A stretch of 64,000 nucleotides of DNA, taken from contig CAWGDM010000001.1 in the NCBI GenBank assembly GCA_963821345.1, positions 1,240,001 through 1,304,000 of the forward strand, read 5' to 3'. Source of the DNA: WHSW01 sp963821345. Lineage in GTDB: Bacteria > Actinomycetota > Thermoleophilia > Solirubrobacterales > 70-9. Position numbers and translations under genes: made by a program. Below are positions 7,930 through 18,599 of the stretch, in pieces. The notes under the pieces are model-generated. The model ran no database searches. It was not told the origin of the DNA and worked only from the letters and a program-made list of their open reading frames with translations. Positions within the stretch are counted from its first letter, which is position 1. Each line of letters starts with the position of its first letter.

Positions 7930-10227
7930 GTGCGCGTAGCGATAGTCACGCCCTACTCGTGGACATATCCGGGGGGCGTGAATCGACACGTTGACGCCCT
8001 GGCTCGCGAGCTGATTGCGCGCGGTCACGAGCTTCGCGTGGTCGCCCCCACCGACCCACCCGACCGCATCGGCCGGCTGCTTCACCGTGGCGATCCGGAA
8101 CCGATCGAGCTGCCGCCCTACGTGGTCGGCGTTTCGCGCACCAAGGCCTTCGGCGCCAACGGCTCGATCTCGAACATCGGGATCTTCCCCGACGGCGTCA
8201 CCGCGATGCGCCGCGAGCTGCGCGCCTTCGCGCCCGACCTGGTCCACGTCCACGAGCCGCCGGCCGGCCCGCTGAGCTGGGACGTCTGCTCGTACCCGCA
8301 CGCCCCGGTGGTCGCGACCTTCCACGCCTACTCGACCAAGCCGTTGCTCAACCACGTCGCCTCGCTCTCCGGCGCCCGGCGCAAGTTCAACCGGCTCGCC
8401 GGGCGGATCGCCGTTTCCGAGGCGGCCGCCTGGACCGGGCGACGCTGGTTCGGCGGCCGCTACGACGTGATCCCCAACGGTGTCGACGTCGACGCCCCGC
8501 CCGCCGAGCCGAAGCCCGAGGGCGAGGGTCTGAGGCTGCTGTTCGTCGGCCGCCCGGAGGAGCGCAAGGGGCTGCCCGGTGCTGCTGGCCGCCTTCGAAG
8601 CCCTGATCGAGCACGAGGACGCGCGCCTGACCGTGATCGGCGCCGACCGCGCCGAGGTCGCCCGCTACCTCACCGACCCCGAGACCCACGAGCGGATCGA
8701 GCCGCTCGGGAAGGTGGGCTCGGACGAGCTCTGGAGCCGGCTGCATGAGGCTGACCTGCTCTGCGCGCCGTCGCTTGCCGGCGAGAGCTTCGGCATGGTG
8801 CTCACCGAGGCGTTCGCCGCCGGCACCCCGGTGCTGGCCTCGAATATCGCCGGCTACGCGGACGTGGTCAGCGACGGCCACGACGGCATCCTGGTCCCGC
8901 CCGCCGACCCCCAGCGCCTGGCCGAGGAGCTGCAGTCGCTTAGCCGCTCACCCGAGCGGCTGAAGCGGATGGGCGAGGCGGCGCGGGAGTCGGCGCAGCG
9001 CTACGCGTGGCCGCGGGTCGCCGCCGAGGTCGAGGGCGTCTATGAGCGCGCGGTCTCGGTCCCGGCCCCGGCGACCGCCCGCGAGCGCCTCGCCCGAGTG
9101 ACCGGCTTCAACCCCGGCGACGGCAAGCCCCGGGTCCCGGCCCGCCGCCTGCCGTCGCTCGACCCGGCCCCCGCGCGGGCGGACCGCTACCGGACCGCGC
9201 GGCGGATCGGGCTCGGCGTCGCCGCCCTGGTCGGGGCCGGGCTGACCTTCATCGCTGCCGAGCGGATCGGCGTCGACCGGGTCGTGACCAGCATCGTGCG
9301 CTCCGACATCACCTGGGTCCTGGTCGCCACCGCGCTGATGATCTCGTCGATGTTCCTGCGCGCAAGCTCGTGGTACACGATCGCGAAGGCGGCGCTGCCG
9401 CGGCGGCCGCTGCGCCGACGCGACGTCGCCTCGGCGACCATGGTCGGAGTCCTGATGTCGGCGACCCTGCCGGCTCGCCTCGGCGAGCCGGCGCGGGCGA
9501 TGGTCCTCGCCCGGCGCACCGGGCGCATGCGCGAGACCTTCCCGGTCCTGCTCGGGACGCTGGTCTCGCAGAGCGTGCTCAACATCGCCGCCCTGGTCCT
9601 GCTCGGCGTGGTGATCGTCTCGGCGACCGATCTCTTCCACTCGAGCTCGGAGCGGCTGTTCCTGTTCAGCTTCGCGCCGCTGATCCTGCTGATCGCGGTC
9701 GTCCTGGCGCCGACCGTCGTCCGCCAGAGCGGCTCGGGCCGGATCGCCCGGGTGCTCGCCGCGATCCGCGATGCGCTGCTCAAGGTCCGTACCGGGCTTG
9801 GTCGTCTTCCGCGACCCGCGCCGTGGCCCGATCGCGGCGCTGACCCAGCTCGCCGCGTGGGGACTGCAGCTGCTCGCCTGCGACGCGCTGTTCACGGCGC
9901 TCGGGCTCGACGGCCGCGTCGGGATCGGGGCCGCCGCCGCGGTCCTGTTCGCGGTCAACGTCACCGCGGTGATCCCGGCGACGCCGTCGAACATCGGCGT
10001 CTTCCAGCTGGCGACGATCAGCGTCCTGACCACCGGCTTCGGTGTCTCGACCGCCGACGCGCTCGCCTACGGCGTCATCCTGCAGGCGGTCGAGATCGCG
10101 ACCGCGGTCACCCTCGGCCTTCCGGCCCTGGTCCGCGAGGGCGTCACCTGGCAGGACATGCGCCTGCGCGCGCTCTCGGCCGCGCCCGGTTCGCCTGCGT
10201 CCCACCGGCGGCCGAGAACGCGACTGA
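7930..10227 (+). CDS. GT4 glycosyltransferase fused to an LPG-synthase-like (UPF0104) membrane domain; frameshifts near 8577, 9798 and probably 10190
   Basis: Residues 1-375 form a GT-B retaining glycosyltransferase of the PimA/PimB type: G-G-V-N-R-H-V near the N-terminus, H-V-H-E-P in the acceptor domain, N-G-V-D, and the donor-site G-E-S-F-G-M-V-L-T-E motif. The remaining ~390 residues carry 7-8 hydrophobic segments with the flippase-like L-P-A-R-L-G-E-P-A-R and A-T-P-S-N-I-G-V-F-Q motifs of the UPF0104 family. An extra C at about 8577 and an extra T at about 9798 break the frame; ignoring them gives one continuous protein of about 765 residues. The last break (~10190) and exact stop (10227 or 10267) are less certain. 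A membrane glycolipid mannosyltransferase coupled to a flippase-like domain is the inferred role. Confidence 0.75.
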
Positions 10228-10266
10228 GCAACGGCTGGACACGGTCGCGGCGCTATCCTGGCGCTG

Positions 10267-10362
10267 ACCATCCAGAGCGGCCGAGGGACCCGGACCTCAG
10301 ACGCCGCCGCAACCACCGACCTCCCCGGAGCAAGGCAAGGTGCGACAGCCGGGATTCGATGG
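10267..10362 (+). promoter_or_regulatory. SAM-I riboswitch (S-box) upstream of metH
   Basis: The S-box core is readable: ATCCAGAGCGG then CCGAGGGACCCGG, GCCGCAACC, and AAGGTGCGACAGCC, in the right order and spacing. P1 is closed by CCATC (10268-10272) and GATGG (10358-10362). GGAGG (10361-10365) overlaps the 3' strand of P1, so closing P1 on SAM binding would hide the ribosome-binding site of metH. This fits repression of methionine synthesis when SAM is plentiful. Confidence 0.9.
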
Positions 10363-10374
10363 AGGTGAGCCACA

Positions 10375-13300
10375 CTGCCAGCGAGTGACGAGAGAGACTT
10401 CCTAGCGGCGACCCGCGAGCGCGTCGTCGTCTTCGACGGCGGCATGGGCGCGACGCTGGAGCAGTTCGAGCTGACCAGCGAGGATTACGGCGGCCTGCCG
10501 GGCAAGTGCCACGAGGCGCTGGTCCTCAACCGCCCCGACGTGATCGAGGGCGTTCACGCGTCGATGCTCGAGGCCGGGGCCCAGGTGGTCGAGACCGACA
10601 CCTTCCAGGGCTCGCGGCTGAAGCTCGACGAGTGGGGCCTCGGCGAGCAGACGCTCGAGATCAACACCAGGGCGGCCGAGATCGCCCGCCGGGCGGCCGG
10701 GCCGGAGCGCTTCGTCGCCGGCTCGATCGGCCCGACCGGCTTCCTGCCGGCCTCCGACGACCCGACCCTGGGCGCGATCTCGTTCCGCGACCTGGTCGAG
10801 GTGTTCACCGAGCAGGCCCGCGGCCTGGTCGACGGCGGCGCCGACCTGATCATCATCGAGACCGCGCAGGACATCCTCGAGGTCAAGGCGGCCGTGTTCG
10901 GCGCCCGCGAGGCGTTCAAGCTCGGCGGGCGATCGCTGCCGATCCAGGCCTCGGTCTCGCTGCTGCCGCAGGGCGGCAAGATGCTGCTCGGCACCGACAT
11001 CGCCGCGGTGCTGACCACCCTGGCGGCGCTCGACGTCGACGTGATCGGGCTCAACTGCTCGACCGGGCCCGAGGACATGCGCGACGCGATCCGCTTCCTC
11101 GGCGAGCACTCGCCGCTGCCGGTCCACTGCATTCCCAACGCCGGGCTGCCGCTGCAGGGGCCGGACGGCGAGACGATCTTCCCCGAGACCCCCGAGCAGC
11201 TCTCGTCGGTGCTCGGCGAGTTCGTCGAGCGTCACGGCGTCGGCATCGTCGGCGGCTGTTGCGGGACGACCCCCGAGCACATCGCCGCGATCGCCGAGCG
11301 GGTCGCCGGCCGCACGCCCGGCGAGCGCCCGCCGGCGGGCCCGCCGCTGGTCAGCTCGATGATGACCGCGACCGACCTGGTCCAGGAGCCGCGCCCGACC
11401 CTGGTCGGCGAGCGGGTCAACTCGCAGGGCTCGCGCAAGGCGAAGGAGCTGCTGCTCGCCGACGACTACGACGGCCTCGTCCAGGTCGCCGAGGACCAGG
11501 TCGAGGGCGGCGCCCACGTGCTCGACGTCTGCGTCGCGCTGACCGAGCGCCAGGACGAGGACGTGCAGATGGGCGAGGTGGTGAAGCGGATCTCGCTCAG
11601 CCAGCCGGCCCCGATCCAGATCGACTCGACCGAGCCCGAGGTGATCGAGGCGGCGCTCGAGCAGATCCCCGGGCGGGCGATCGTCAACTCGATCAACCTC
11701 GAGGCCGGGCGCGACAAGGCCGACCGCGTGATCCCGCTGGCGAAGGCGCACGGCGCCGGGCTGATCGCGCTGACCATCGACGAGGTCGGGATGGCGAAGA
11801 CCGCCGAGCGCAAGCTCGAGATCGCGACGCGGATCAAGGAGATCGCCTGCGACGAGCACGGGCTCGACCCCGAGCTGCTGATCTTCGACGCGCTCACCTT
11901 CACGTTGACGACCGGCGACGAGGAGTGGAGGCCGTCGGCGGTGGCGACGATCGACGGCATCCGGGCGATCAAGGAGGGCATCCCCGGCGTCAAGACCTCG
12001 CTCGGCGTCTCCAACGTCTCCTTCGGCGTTTCGGCCAGCCCGCCCGCGCGGTCCTCAACTCGGTCTTCCTGCACCACTGCGTCGAGGCCGGGCTCGACCT
12101 GGCGATGGTCAACCCCAACCACATCACCCCCTACTCGGAGATCCCCGACAACGAGCGCGAGCTCGCCGACGACCTCGTCTACAACCGCCGCGATGACGCG
12201 CTCGAGCGGTTCATCGCCCACTTCGAGTCCAAGGGCGAGTCGGAGGAGCCGACGAGGCCGGGGACCCGACCGAGGGCATGGAGCCCGAGGAGGCCCTGCA
12301 CTGGCACATCCTGCGCCGCAAGAAGGACGGGGTCGAGGAGTGGATCGACCGCTCGGTCGAGAAGATCGGCGCGGTCCCGACCCTGAACCAGGTCCTGCTG
12401 CCGGCGATGAAGGAGGTCGGCGACAAGTTCGGCGCCGGCGAGCTGATCCTGCCCTTCGTCCTCCAGTCGGCCGAGGTGATGAAGCGCGCCGTCGCCCAGC
12501 TCGAGAACTACCTCGACCGGATCGAGGGCCACACGAAGGGCAAGGTCGTGATCGCGACCGTGTTCGGCGACGTCCACGACATCGGCAAGTCGCTGGTCAA
12601 CACGATCCTGACCAACAACGGCTACACGGTCGTCGACCTCGGCAAGCAGGTCCCGATCGAGACGATCATCGACGCCGCGATCGAGCACGAGGCCGATGCG
12701 ATCGGCCTCTCGGCACTGCTGGTCTCGACCTCGAAGCAGATGCCCGCCTGCATCGCCGAGCTGCACCAGCGCGGGCTCGAGTTCCCGGTCCTGATCGGCG
12801 GCGCGGCGATCAACCGCGACTTCGGCCGCCGGGTGCTCTACCCGCTCGGCAAGGAGTCCGACGAGGTCTACGAGCCCGGCGTCTTCTACTGCAAGGACGC
12901 CTTCGCCGGGCTCGACACGGTCGACGCGCTGGTCGACGAGGCGGCCCGCGAGTCGCTGGTGGCGAAGATCCGCGACGAGGCCGCAGGAGCTGCGCAACCG
13001 CCCGGTCGTCGAGGACACCGGGCCGCCGATCACCGACGACTCGGTTCGCTCCGCGGTTCGCGACCGACAACCCGATCCCGGCGCCGCCGTTCTGGGGCGC
13101 CCGCGAGCTCGACGTCGACCTCGACCAGGTCTTCCCCTACCTCGACCGCCACGTGCTCTTCAAGCTCCACTGGGGCGGGCGCGGCAAGAAGGGCGAGGAG
13201 TGGCGCCAGATCGTCGAGGGCCACGACGGCGAGGAGGGCTTCGCACCGAAGCTCGAGCGGATGTGGCGCGAGCAGGACTACCTGAACCCGCGGGTGCGGC

Positions 13301-13979
13301 TCGGCTACTTCCCGTGCAACTCCGACGGCAACGAGCTGGTGATCTTCGACCCGACCGACCACGACCGCGAGATCGAGCGGCTGAGCTTCCCGCGCCAGCC
13401 GCGCCACGACCGCATCTGCCTCGCCGACCTCTACCGTCCGCTCGACAGCGGGGAGCGGGACGTGGTGGCGCTGCAGGCGGTCACCGTCGGGCCGCGAGGT
13501 CACCGAGCGGATCGGGCAGCTCGAGGCCGAGGGCGAGTTCGCCGAGCAGCTGTTCACCCACGGGCTCGGCGTCCAGGCGGCCGAGGGATTGGCCGAGTGG
13601 CTGCACGCCGAGGTCCGCCGCGACCTGGGGATCGAGCTCGACCAGGGCCGGCGCTACTCCTGGGGCTATCCGGCCTGCCCGGACCAGTCCGAGCACGAGA
13701 AGGTCGAGCGGCTGCTCGGCATGTCGGAGATCGGGATCGGGCTCTCGGGCGGTTACGCGCTCGAGCCCGAGCAATCGACCGCGGCGATCATCGCCCACCA
13801 CCCGCAGGCGGTCTACTTCGGGATGAAGTCCGGCTTCGTGCCCAAGCAGGCGAAGGGCGACGAGCTGATCGCCGGCACCGAGCGCGGGGGCGAGCTGCCG
13901 CCCGGACGCGGATGTCGAGGGCGACGGCACCATCGACTCGGAGGCCGACGAGCCGTCGATGGACCCGGCCGCGGCCTAG
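10375..13979 (+). CDS. metH: cobalamin-dependent methionine synthase, six apparent frameshifts
   Basis: Transfers a methyl group from methyltetrahydrofolate through cobalamin to homocysteine. Across the breaks all four modules are complete (about 1,200 residues, normal for MetH). The homocysteine domain has V-F-D-G-G-M-G-A and zinc ligands in G-G-C-C-G-T-T. The folate domain has V-G-E-R-V-N-S-Q-G-S. The B12 domain has the D-V-H-D-I-G ligand motif. The reactivation domain has G-Y-P-A-C-P-D and G-G-Y-A-L-E-P. Frame changes occur near 12042, 12248, 12983, 13057, 13492 and 13904, each fixed by one base. Homology reaches upstream of the first ATG (10444); the only start at good spacing from GGAGG is CTG 10375, so either CTG is used or the start codon is misread. 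Confidence 0.9.
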
Positions 13980-14768
13980 CTGCGGCTCGGCACCCAGCCC
14001 GCTGGGTAGGCGTGCGCCGGGATCGAACCGGGGCAGTCTCCAAACCAGCGGCGCGCGAGCTCGGCCCGCGGGCCGGTCATCAACCAGGTCGACGAGGTCC
14101 TCCACCAACAGCAGGACCCGTACCGTCGCGCCGATCTGCAGGTCGGCGGCGTTTGGCGCCTCGCCGCCGATCACTCCGGCGGCGACGAGCGAGTCGATGT
14201 GATCGAGCTTCGCCGGCAGCCCGGCGAGATCCTCGGCGAGCCGCTCGGCGCTGATCCGGTGGTACTTCCAGGCCGCGTGCACGTAGCGGATCGCCCAATC
14301 GGTGCCCGCCGGGTCGAGCGGACCGGCGCCCCCGAGCGCGCCGAGCGCCTCGGGGCGGAAGTGCAGGGCGCCCCAAGGTAGGCGCCTGCCCAGGTCCTGG
14401 AGCTCGTCGTCGCCCCAGCGCTCCGCCTCGCGGACCGCGTCGGCGTTCGGCTCCGGATAGAGCGACGGTTCGGGCGCGATCTCCTCGATCCGCGCGAGGA
14501 TCGCGCGCGACCCGTGGACCGGCTCGTCGTCGATCAGCAATCCCGGGACGGTCCGCTTACCCTCGCCGTAGATCTTCTCCATCTCCTCGTTGTGGCGCCC
14601 GGCCGGGAGATCGACCCGCTCGAACTCCAGGCCCTTGAGCCGCAGCGCCGCGTCGACGGTCATGCACGGGTGCGAGGGCGGGAGCGCGTGGAGTGTGAGG
14701 GTCGGCGCCGAGATGCCCGGGAGGCTATCCCTCGGCGATCTCGTTCGGGGCCGCCGGCCCGTGATCAT
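13976..14768 (-). CDS. glutathione S-transferase-like protein, frameshift near 14067
   Basis: Thioredoxin-fold N-terminal domain (T-L-T-L-H-A-L-P-P-S-H-P-C, then R-T-V-P-G-L-L-I-D-D and S-R-A-I-L residues of the G-site) followed by an all-helical domain, about 240 residues in all. An extra G near 14067 pushes the C-terminus out of frame; removing it gives R-R-W-F-G-D then an end at G-W-V-P-S-R-S and a stop that shares CTAG with the metH stop (13976-13979). The start is unclear: ATG 14768 overlaps the upstream thioesterase by 44 bases, and no start codon sits next to the domain. Substrate unknown; actinobacteria usually lack glutathione. Confidence 0.65.
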
Positions 14769-15159
14769 GCTCGCCGAGTCGCTCGGCGGGGAAGATCGAG
14801 AAGCTGCCGACCGCGGTCGCCAGCAGGCGCCCGCCCTCGTCGGCGACCTCGGAGCGCAGGATCCCGACCCGGTCGTTGCGGCGGTCGAGGACCGACTCGC
14901 AGATCACGTCGCCCTCGCGCGCCGTGCGCAGGTAGTTGATCGAGATCCCGATCGTCGCGATCCGCTCGCCCCGCTCGCGCTCCACCCACAGCGCCGAGCC
15001 CATCGAGTAGTCGACCATCGCGTATGCCACCGGGCCCGAGAGCAGGCCGGCCGGGTTGATCAGCTCGGGGCGCACGGTGAGCCGGACGCGGTTCGGCGAC
15101 TCCCAGCGGAGGCCGAGCCAGCGGGTGAGGCCGTCGATGGCGCCGTACTCGTCGTTCAC
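14725..15159 (-). CDS. PaaI-type hotdog-fold thioesterase
   Basis: Probable acyl-CoA thioesterase of 144 residues, starting at GTG 15159. The hotdog pattern is visible: R-P-E-L-I-N-P-A-G-L-L-S-G-P-V-A-Y-A-M-V-D forms the first strand and central helix, G-I-S-I-N-Y-L-R-T-A-R-E-G-D the long strand, then V-G-I-L-R-S-E-V. The common catalytic asparagine/aspartate is represented by N in L-I-N-P-A-G. It is divergent from an acyl-CoA synthetase 34 bases away, which suggests linked acyl-CoA turnover. Confidence 0.8.
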   Translation of the reverse strand: MNDEYGAIDGLTRWLGLRWESPNRVRLTVRPELINPAGLLSGPVAYAMVDYSMGSALWVERERGERIATIGISINYLRTAREGDVICESVLDRRNDRVGILRSEVADEGGRLLATAVGSFSIFPAERLGEHDHGPAAPNEIAEG

Positions 15160-15193
15160 GGGCGCAGACCCTATTCGCGTTAGGATCGCGCCG

Positions 15194-16867
15194 ATGGGCG
15201 AGGGGAGGCCTAGCGCGCTCGAGGGGGAGACCATGTGCGAGGTCTTCCAGGCGACCGTGGCCGAGCACCCGGACGTGGTCGCGCTGCGCACCCCGGGGGG
15301 CGAGACCGAGGTCAGCTACCGGGAGTACGGCGAGCGGGTGCGCTCGATCGCGGCGGGGCTCGCCGAGCTCGGCGTCAAGCGCGGCGACACGGTCGGCGTG
15401 ATGATGCTCAACCGCCCCGAGTTCAACCTCGTCGACGCCGCCGCCATGCACCTGGGCGCGATCCCATTCTCGATCTACAACACCTCCTCGCCCGAGCAGG
15501 TCGCCTACCTGTTCGGCAACGCCGGCAACCGGGTCGTGATCGCCGAGCGCCAGTTCCTGGAGACGATCGAGGCGTCCGGGGTCGAGGGGATCGAGCACAC
15601 GGTCTGCATCGACGGCGGGGCGGAGGACACGATCACCCTCGACGAGCTCGAGTCCGGCGGCGACCCCGGCTTCGACTTCGAGTCCGCCTGGCGCGCGGTC
15701 GAGCCCGGCGACCTGATCACCCTGTGTTACACGTCGGGGACCACCGGGCCGCCGAAGGGGGTGCAGCTCACCCACGCGAACCTGGTCGCCGAGGCGCGCG
15801 GCGTCTTCGACGCGATCGGCTACGAGCCCGGCGACCGGACCGTCTCCTACCTGCCCCACGCGCACATGGCAGATCGCTTCACCGGCCATTACGGGGCGAT
15901 GGCCTACGCCGAGACGGTGACCGTGGTCTCGGACCCGCGCGAGGTGGTCGCAGCGCTGCCCGACGCGCGGCCGACCGTCTGGGTGGCGGTGCCGCGGATC
16001 TGGGAGAAGCTGAAGGCGGCGCTCGAGGCCCAGGGGGTGACCGACCCGGCCGCGATGCCCGACGAGGCGCGCGCCGCGGTGCGCGCCAAGCTCGGCCTCG
16101 ACCGCGTCCGGGTCTCGTTCGCCGGCGCCGCCCCAACCCCGATCGAGGTGCTGGAGTACTTCCGCGATCTCGGCATCCCGATCACCGAGGTCTGGGGGAT
16201 GTCGGAGCTCAGCTGCGTGGCGACCACCAACCCACCGGGGGCCGAGCGGCTGGGCACGGTCGGCAAGGCGATCCCCGGCGTCGAGCTGAGGCTGGCCGAC
16301 GACGGCGAGCTGCTCGCCCGCGGGCCGCTGCTGATGACCGGCTACCGGCACGAGCCGGAGAAGACCGCCGAGGCGATCGACGCCGACGGCTGGATGCACA
16401 CCGGCGACATCGCCCAGATCGACGCCGACGGCTACGTGAAGATCGTCGACCGCAAGAAGGAGCTGATCATCAACGCGGCCGGCAAGAACATGTCGCCGGC
16501 CAACATCGAGGCGCGGCTGAAGACGTCGAGCCCGCTGATCGGTCAGGCGATCTGCATCGGCGACCGCCGCCCGTTCAACACCGCGCTGATCGTCCTCGAC
16601 CCCGACGTGGCCGCCGAGTGGGCGTCCGAGCGGGCCCTCGACCCGTCACCGGCGGGGCTCGCCGCCGACGCCTCGGTCGCCGCGGAAGTGAAGCGCGGGA
16701 TCGCCGAGGCGAATACGCACCTGAGCCGGGTCGAGCAGGTGAAGCGCTTCCGGGTGCTGGAAGCCGACTGGTTGCCCGGCGGCGACGAGCTCACCCCGAC
16801 GATGAAGCTGAAGCGCAAGCCGATCGCGGCCAAGTACGCGGACGAGATCGAGGCCCTGTACGCCTGA
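15194..16867 (+). CDS. long-chain acyl-CoA synthetase (FadD-like)
   Basis: AMP-forming ligase that activates fatty acids to acyl-CoA. From ATG 15194 the product has 557 residues. The adenylation motifs are all present: Y-T-S-G-T-T-G-P-P-K-G-V (P-loop), W-G-M-S-E-L (A5), G-W-M-H-T-G-D-I (A7), D-R-K-K-E-L-I-I (A8) and, near the C-terminus, the lysine of M-K-L-K-R-K. The G-K-N-M-S-P-A-N-I-E segment is typical of long-chain/very-long-chain enzymes. It lies divergent from the thioesterase gene and convergent with an aldehyde dehydrogenase 15 bases away. Confidence 0.9.
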   Translation: MGEGRPSALEGETMCEVFQATVAEHPDVVALRTPGGETEVSYREYGERVRSIAAGLAELGVKRGDTVGVMMLNRPEFNLVDAAAMHLGAIPFSIYNTSSPEQVAYLFGNAGNRVVIAERQFLETIEASGVEGIEHTVCIDGGAEDTITLDELESGGDPGFDFESAWRAVEPGDLITLCYTSGTTGPPKGVQLTHANLVAEARGVFDAIGYEPGDRTVSYLPHAHMADRFTGHYGAMAYAETVTVVSDPREVVAALPDARPTVWVAVPRIWEKLKAALEAQGVTDPAAMPDEARAAVRAKLGLDRVRVSFAGAAPTPIEVLEYFRDLGIPITEVWGMSELSCVATTNPPGAERLGTVGKAIPGVELRLADDGELLARGPLLMTGYRHEPEKTAEAIDADGWMHTGDIAQIDADGYVKIVDRKKELIINAAGKNMSPANIEARLKTSSPLIGQAICIGDRRPFNTALIVLDPDVAAEWASERALDPSPAGLAADASVAAEVKRGIAEANTHLSRVEQVKRFRVLEADWLPGGDELTPTMKLKRKPIAAKYADEIEALYA

Positions 16868-16882
16868 GGCTGTCGCCGACGC

Positions 16883-18460
16883 TCAGCGCAGGCGGTTGCG
16901 CAGCCCGCGGGCGTTGAGGAAGCGGTAGATCCGGCGCACGAAGCCGCGCTTGCGGGCGCTGTAGGGGAACCAGACCGGCTCCGACTTCGCGGTCGGCAGG
17001 CGCGGGATCGTCACTGCCTCCGTGTGGCAGAAGCGGCGGATCCCCTGGGCGCCGTGGCGGACGCCGATCCCGGAGTTCTTCCAGCCGCCCATCGGCAGCC
17101 CGAGGACGTTGTAGTTGACGAGCACGTCGTTGACGTTGCAGTGGCCGGCCTCGATCCGGCGGGCGATCCGCTCGCCCTCCGCGGGGTCGCCGGCGAACAC
17201 CGACGAGCCGAGCCCGTAGCTGGTGTCGTTGGCGAGCTCGATCGCCTGCTCGACGTCGCGGACCTTCATCACCGGGATCACCGGGCCGAAGGTCTCCTCG
17301 CGCATCACCTTCATCGAGTGGTCGACGTCGGCGATCACGGTCGGCTCGTACCAGTCGCCCGGACCGTCCTTGCGCTGGCCGCCGGTCAGGATCCGGGCGC
17401 CGGCGTCGCGGGCGTCCTCGACCTGGTCGGAGACGATCTCGACCTGGGCCGGCGAGGTCATCGCGCCGACCTCGGCCGTGTAGGTGTCGCCGTCGGCGCC
17501 CTGACGCAGCGTCTCCACCTTCTCGGTCAGCTTGGCGACGAACTCGTCGTAGATCGGCTCCTCGACGTAGACGCGCTCGATCGAGATGCAGATCTGGCCG
17601 GTGTTCAGCAGGCCGCCCCAGGCGGTCGCGTTGACCGCCCGCTCGAGGTCGGCGTCGCGGGTGACGATCATCGGGTCCTTGCCGCCGAGCTCGAGGCTGA
17701 CCGGGGTCAGGGTCTCCGCCGCACGCTTCATCACGATCTTGCCGGTCCGCTCGGAGCCGGTGAACTGCATGTAGTCGCACTCGTCGACCAGCGCGCCGCC
17801 GGTCTCGCCCATGCCGTTGACGACCGCGAGCACGTCGGGAGCTCCGACGTCCTCGCGCCAGGCGCGGACCATCTCGGTCAGGGTCAGCGGGGTGAGCTCG
17901 GAGGGCTTGATCACCACCGCGTTGCCGGCCAGCAGCGCCGGGATCGCGTCGCCGAGCGAGAGGATCACGGGGAAGTTCCAGGGGCTGATCATCCCGACCA
18001 CCCCGAACGGCCGGTAGACGATCTTCGCCCGCTTCGCCTTCAGCAGCGGGTTGTGGGGCGAGACGATCTCGTCGGCGAGGAAGCCGGAGCCCTGGTCGCA
18101 CCAGAAGTTGATCGCGTCGAGGCAGTAGAAGGCCTCGAGCGCGGCGTCCGCGCGGACCTTGCCGGTCTCCTCCTGCATCATCGCGTCGATGCGGTCCTGG
18201 TTGGCGAGGATCCAGTCGCGCAGGTTCTCGAGCCAGCGGCGACGGCCGGCGAACCCGATCGCCTCCCACGCGGGCTGGTTGGCGCGCACCCGGGCGACGG
18301 TCTGCGCGACGTCCTCCGGCGAGTCGATCGCGACCTCGCGGATCACCGAGCCGTCGACCGGCCGGTGGACCTCGAAGCTCTGCTTTTCGGCGGCGCTTCC
18401 GTTCGAGGCGCCGTCCTCGGCGACCGTCGCGGTCGCGTCGGGCTGGGTCGCGGACTCCAT
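16883..18460 (-). CDS. NAD(P)-dependent aldehyde dehydrogenase
   Basis: ALDH-superfamily enzyme of 525 residues, oxidising an aldehyde to an acid. The catalytic glutamate is in L-E-L-G-G-K-D-P, and the nucleophilic cysteine in N-T-G-Q-I-C-I-S-I-E-R-V. The coenzyme site motif F-T-G-S-E-R-T-G-K and the I-S-P-W-N-F-P segment are intact. The C-terminus (C-H-T-E-A-V-T-I-P) is extended and basic, ending R-G-L-R-N-R-L-R, as in succinate-semialdehyde-type members found in actinobacteria. The exact substrate cannot be read from the sequence; proximity to fadD suggests lipid-derived aldehydes. Confidence 0.88.
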   Translation of the reverse strand: MESATQPDATATVAEDGASNGSAAEKQSFEVHRPVDGSVIREVAIDSPEDVAQTVARVRANQPAWEAIGFAGRRRWLENLRDWILANQDRIDAMMQEETGKVRADAALEAFYCLDAINFWCDQGSGFLADEIVSPHNPLLKAKRAKIVYRPFGVVGMISPWNFPVILSLGDAIPALLAGNAVVIKPSELTPLTLTEMVRAWREDVGAPDVLAVVNGMGETGGALVDECDYMQFTGSERTGKIVMKRAAETLTPVSLELGGKDPMIVTRDADLERAVNATAWGGLLNTGQICISIERVYVEEPIYDEFVAKLTEKVETLRQGADGDTYTAEVGAMTSPAQVEIVSDQVEDARDAGARILTGGQRKDGPGDWYEPTVIADVDHSMKVMREETFGPVIPVMKVRDVEQAIELANDTSYGLGSSVFAGDPAEGERIARRIEAGHCNVNDVLVNYNVLGLPMGGWKNSGIGVRHGAQGIRRFCHTEAVTIPRLPTAKSEPVWFPYSARKRGFVRRIYRFLNARGLRNRLR

Positions 18461-18599
18461 CGTGGCTTGGTCCTCCTAGATCGGCCGGGCGGGTGAGCCC
18501 GCAACGATACTCCGAGGCCACATACCCGGCGCAGCCGGCGCATCACTCGCGCGCCCTCGACCGCGAGCGTGACCGGCATGGCTGACGGACGGCGATCTA

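Noticed and set aside
10375..13979. metH as a decayed pseudogene
   Set aside because: All catalytic and cofactor motifs remain, there are no in-frame stops apart from those caused by single-base shifts, and an intact SAM riboswitch precedes it; sequence error is simpler.
14000..14045. tRNA-like T-arm on the minus strand (GGTTCGATCCCGG)
   Set aside because: No acceptor stem, D-arm or anticodon arm surrounds it, and the bases are explained as the C-terminal coding end of the GST-like gene.
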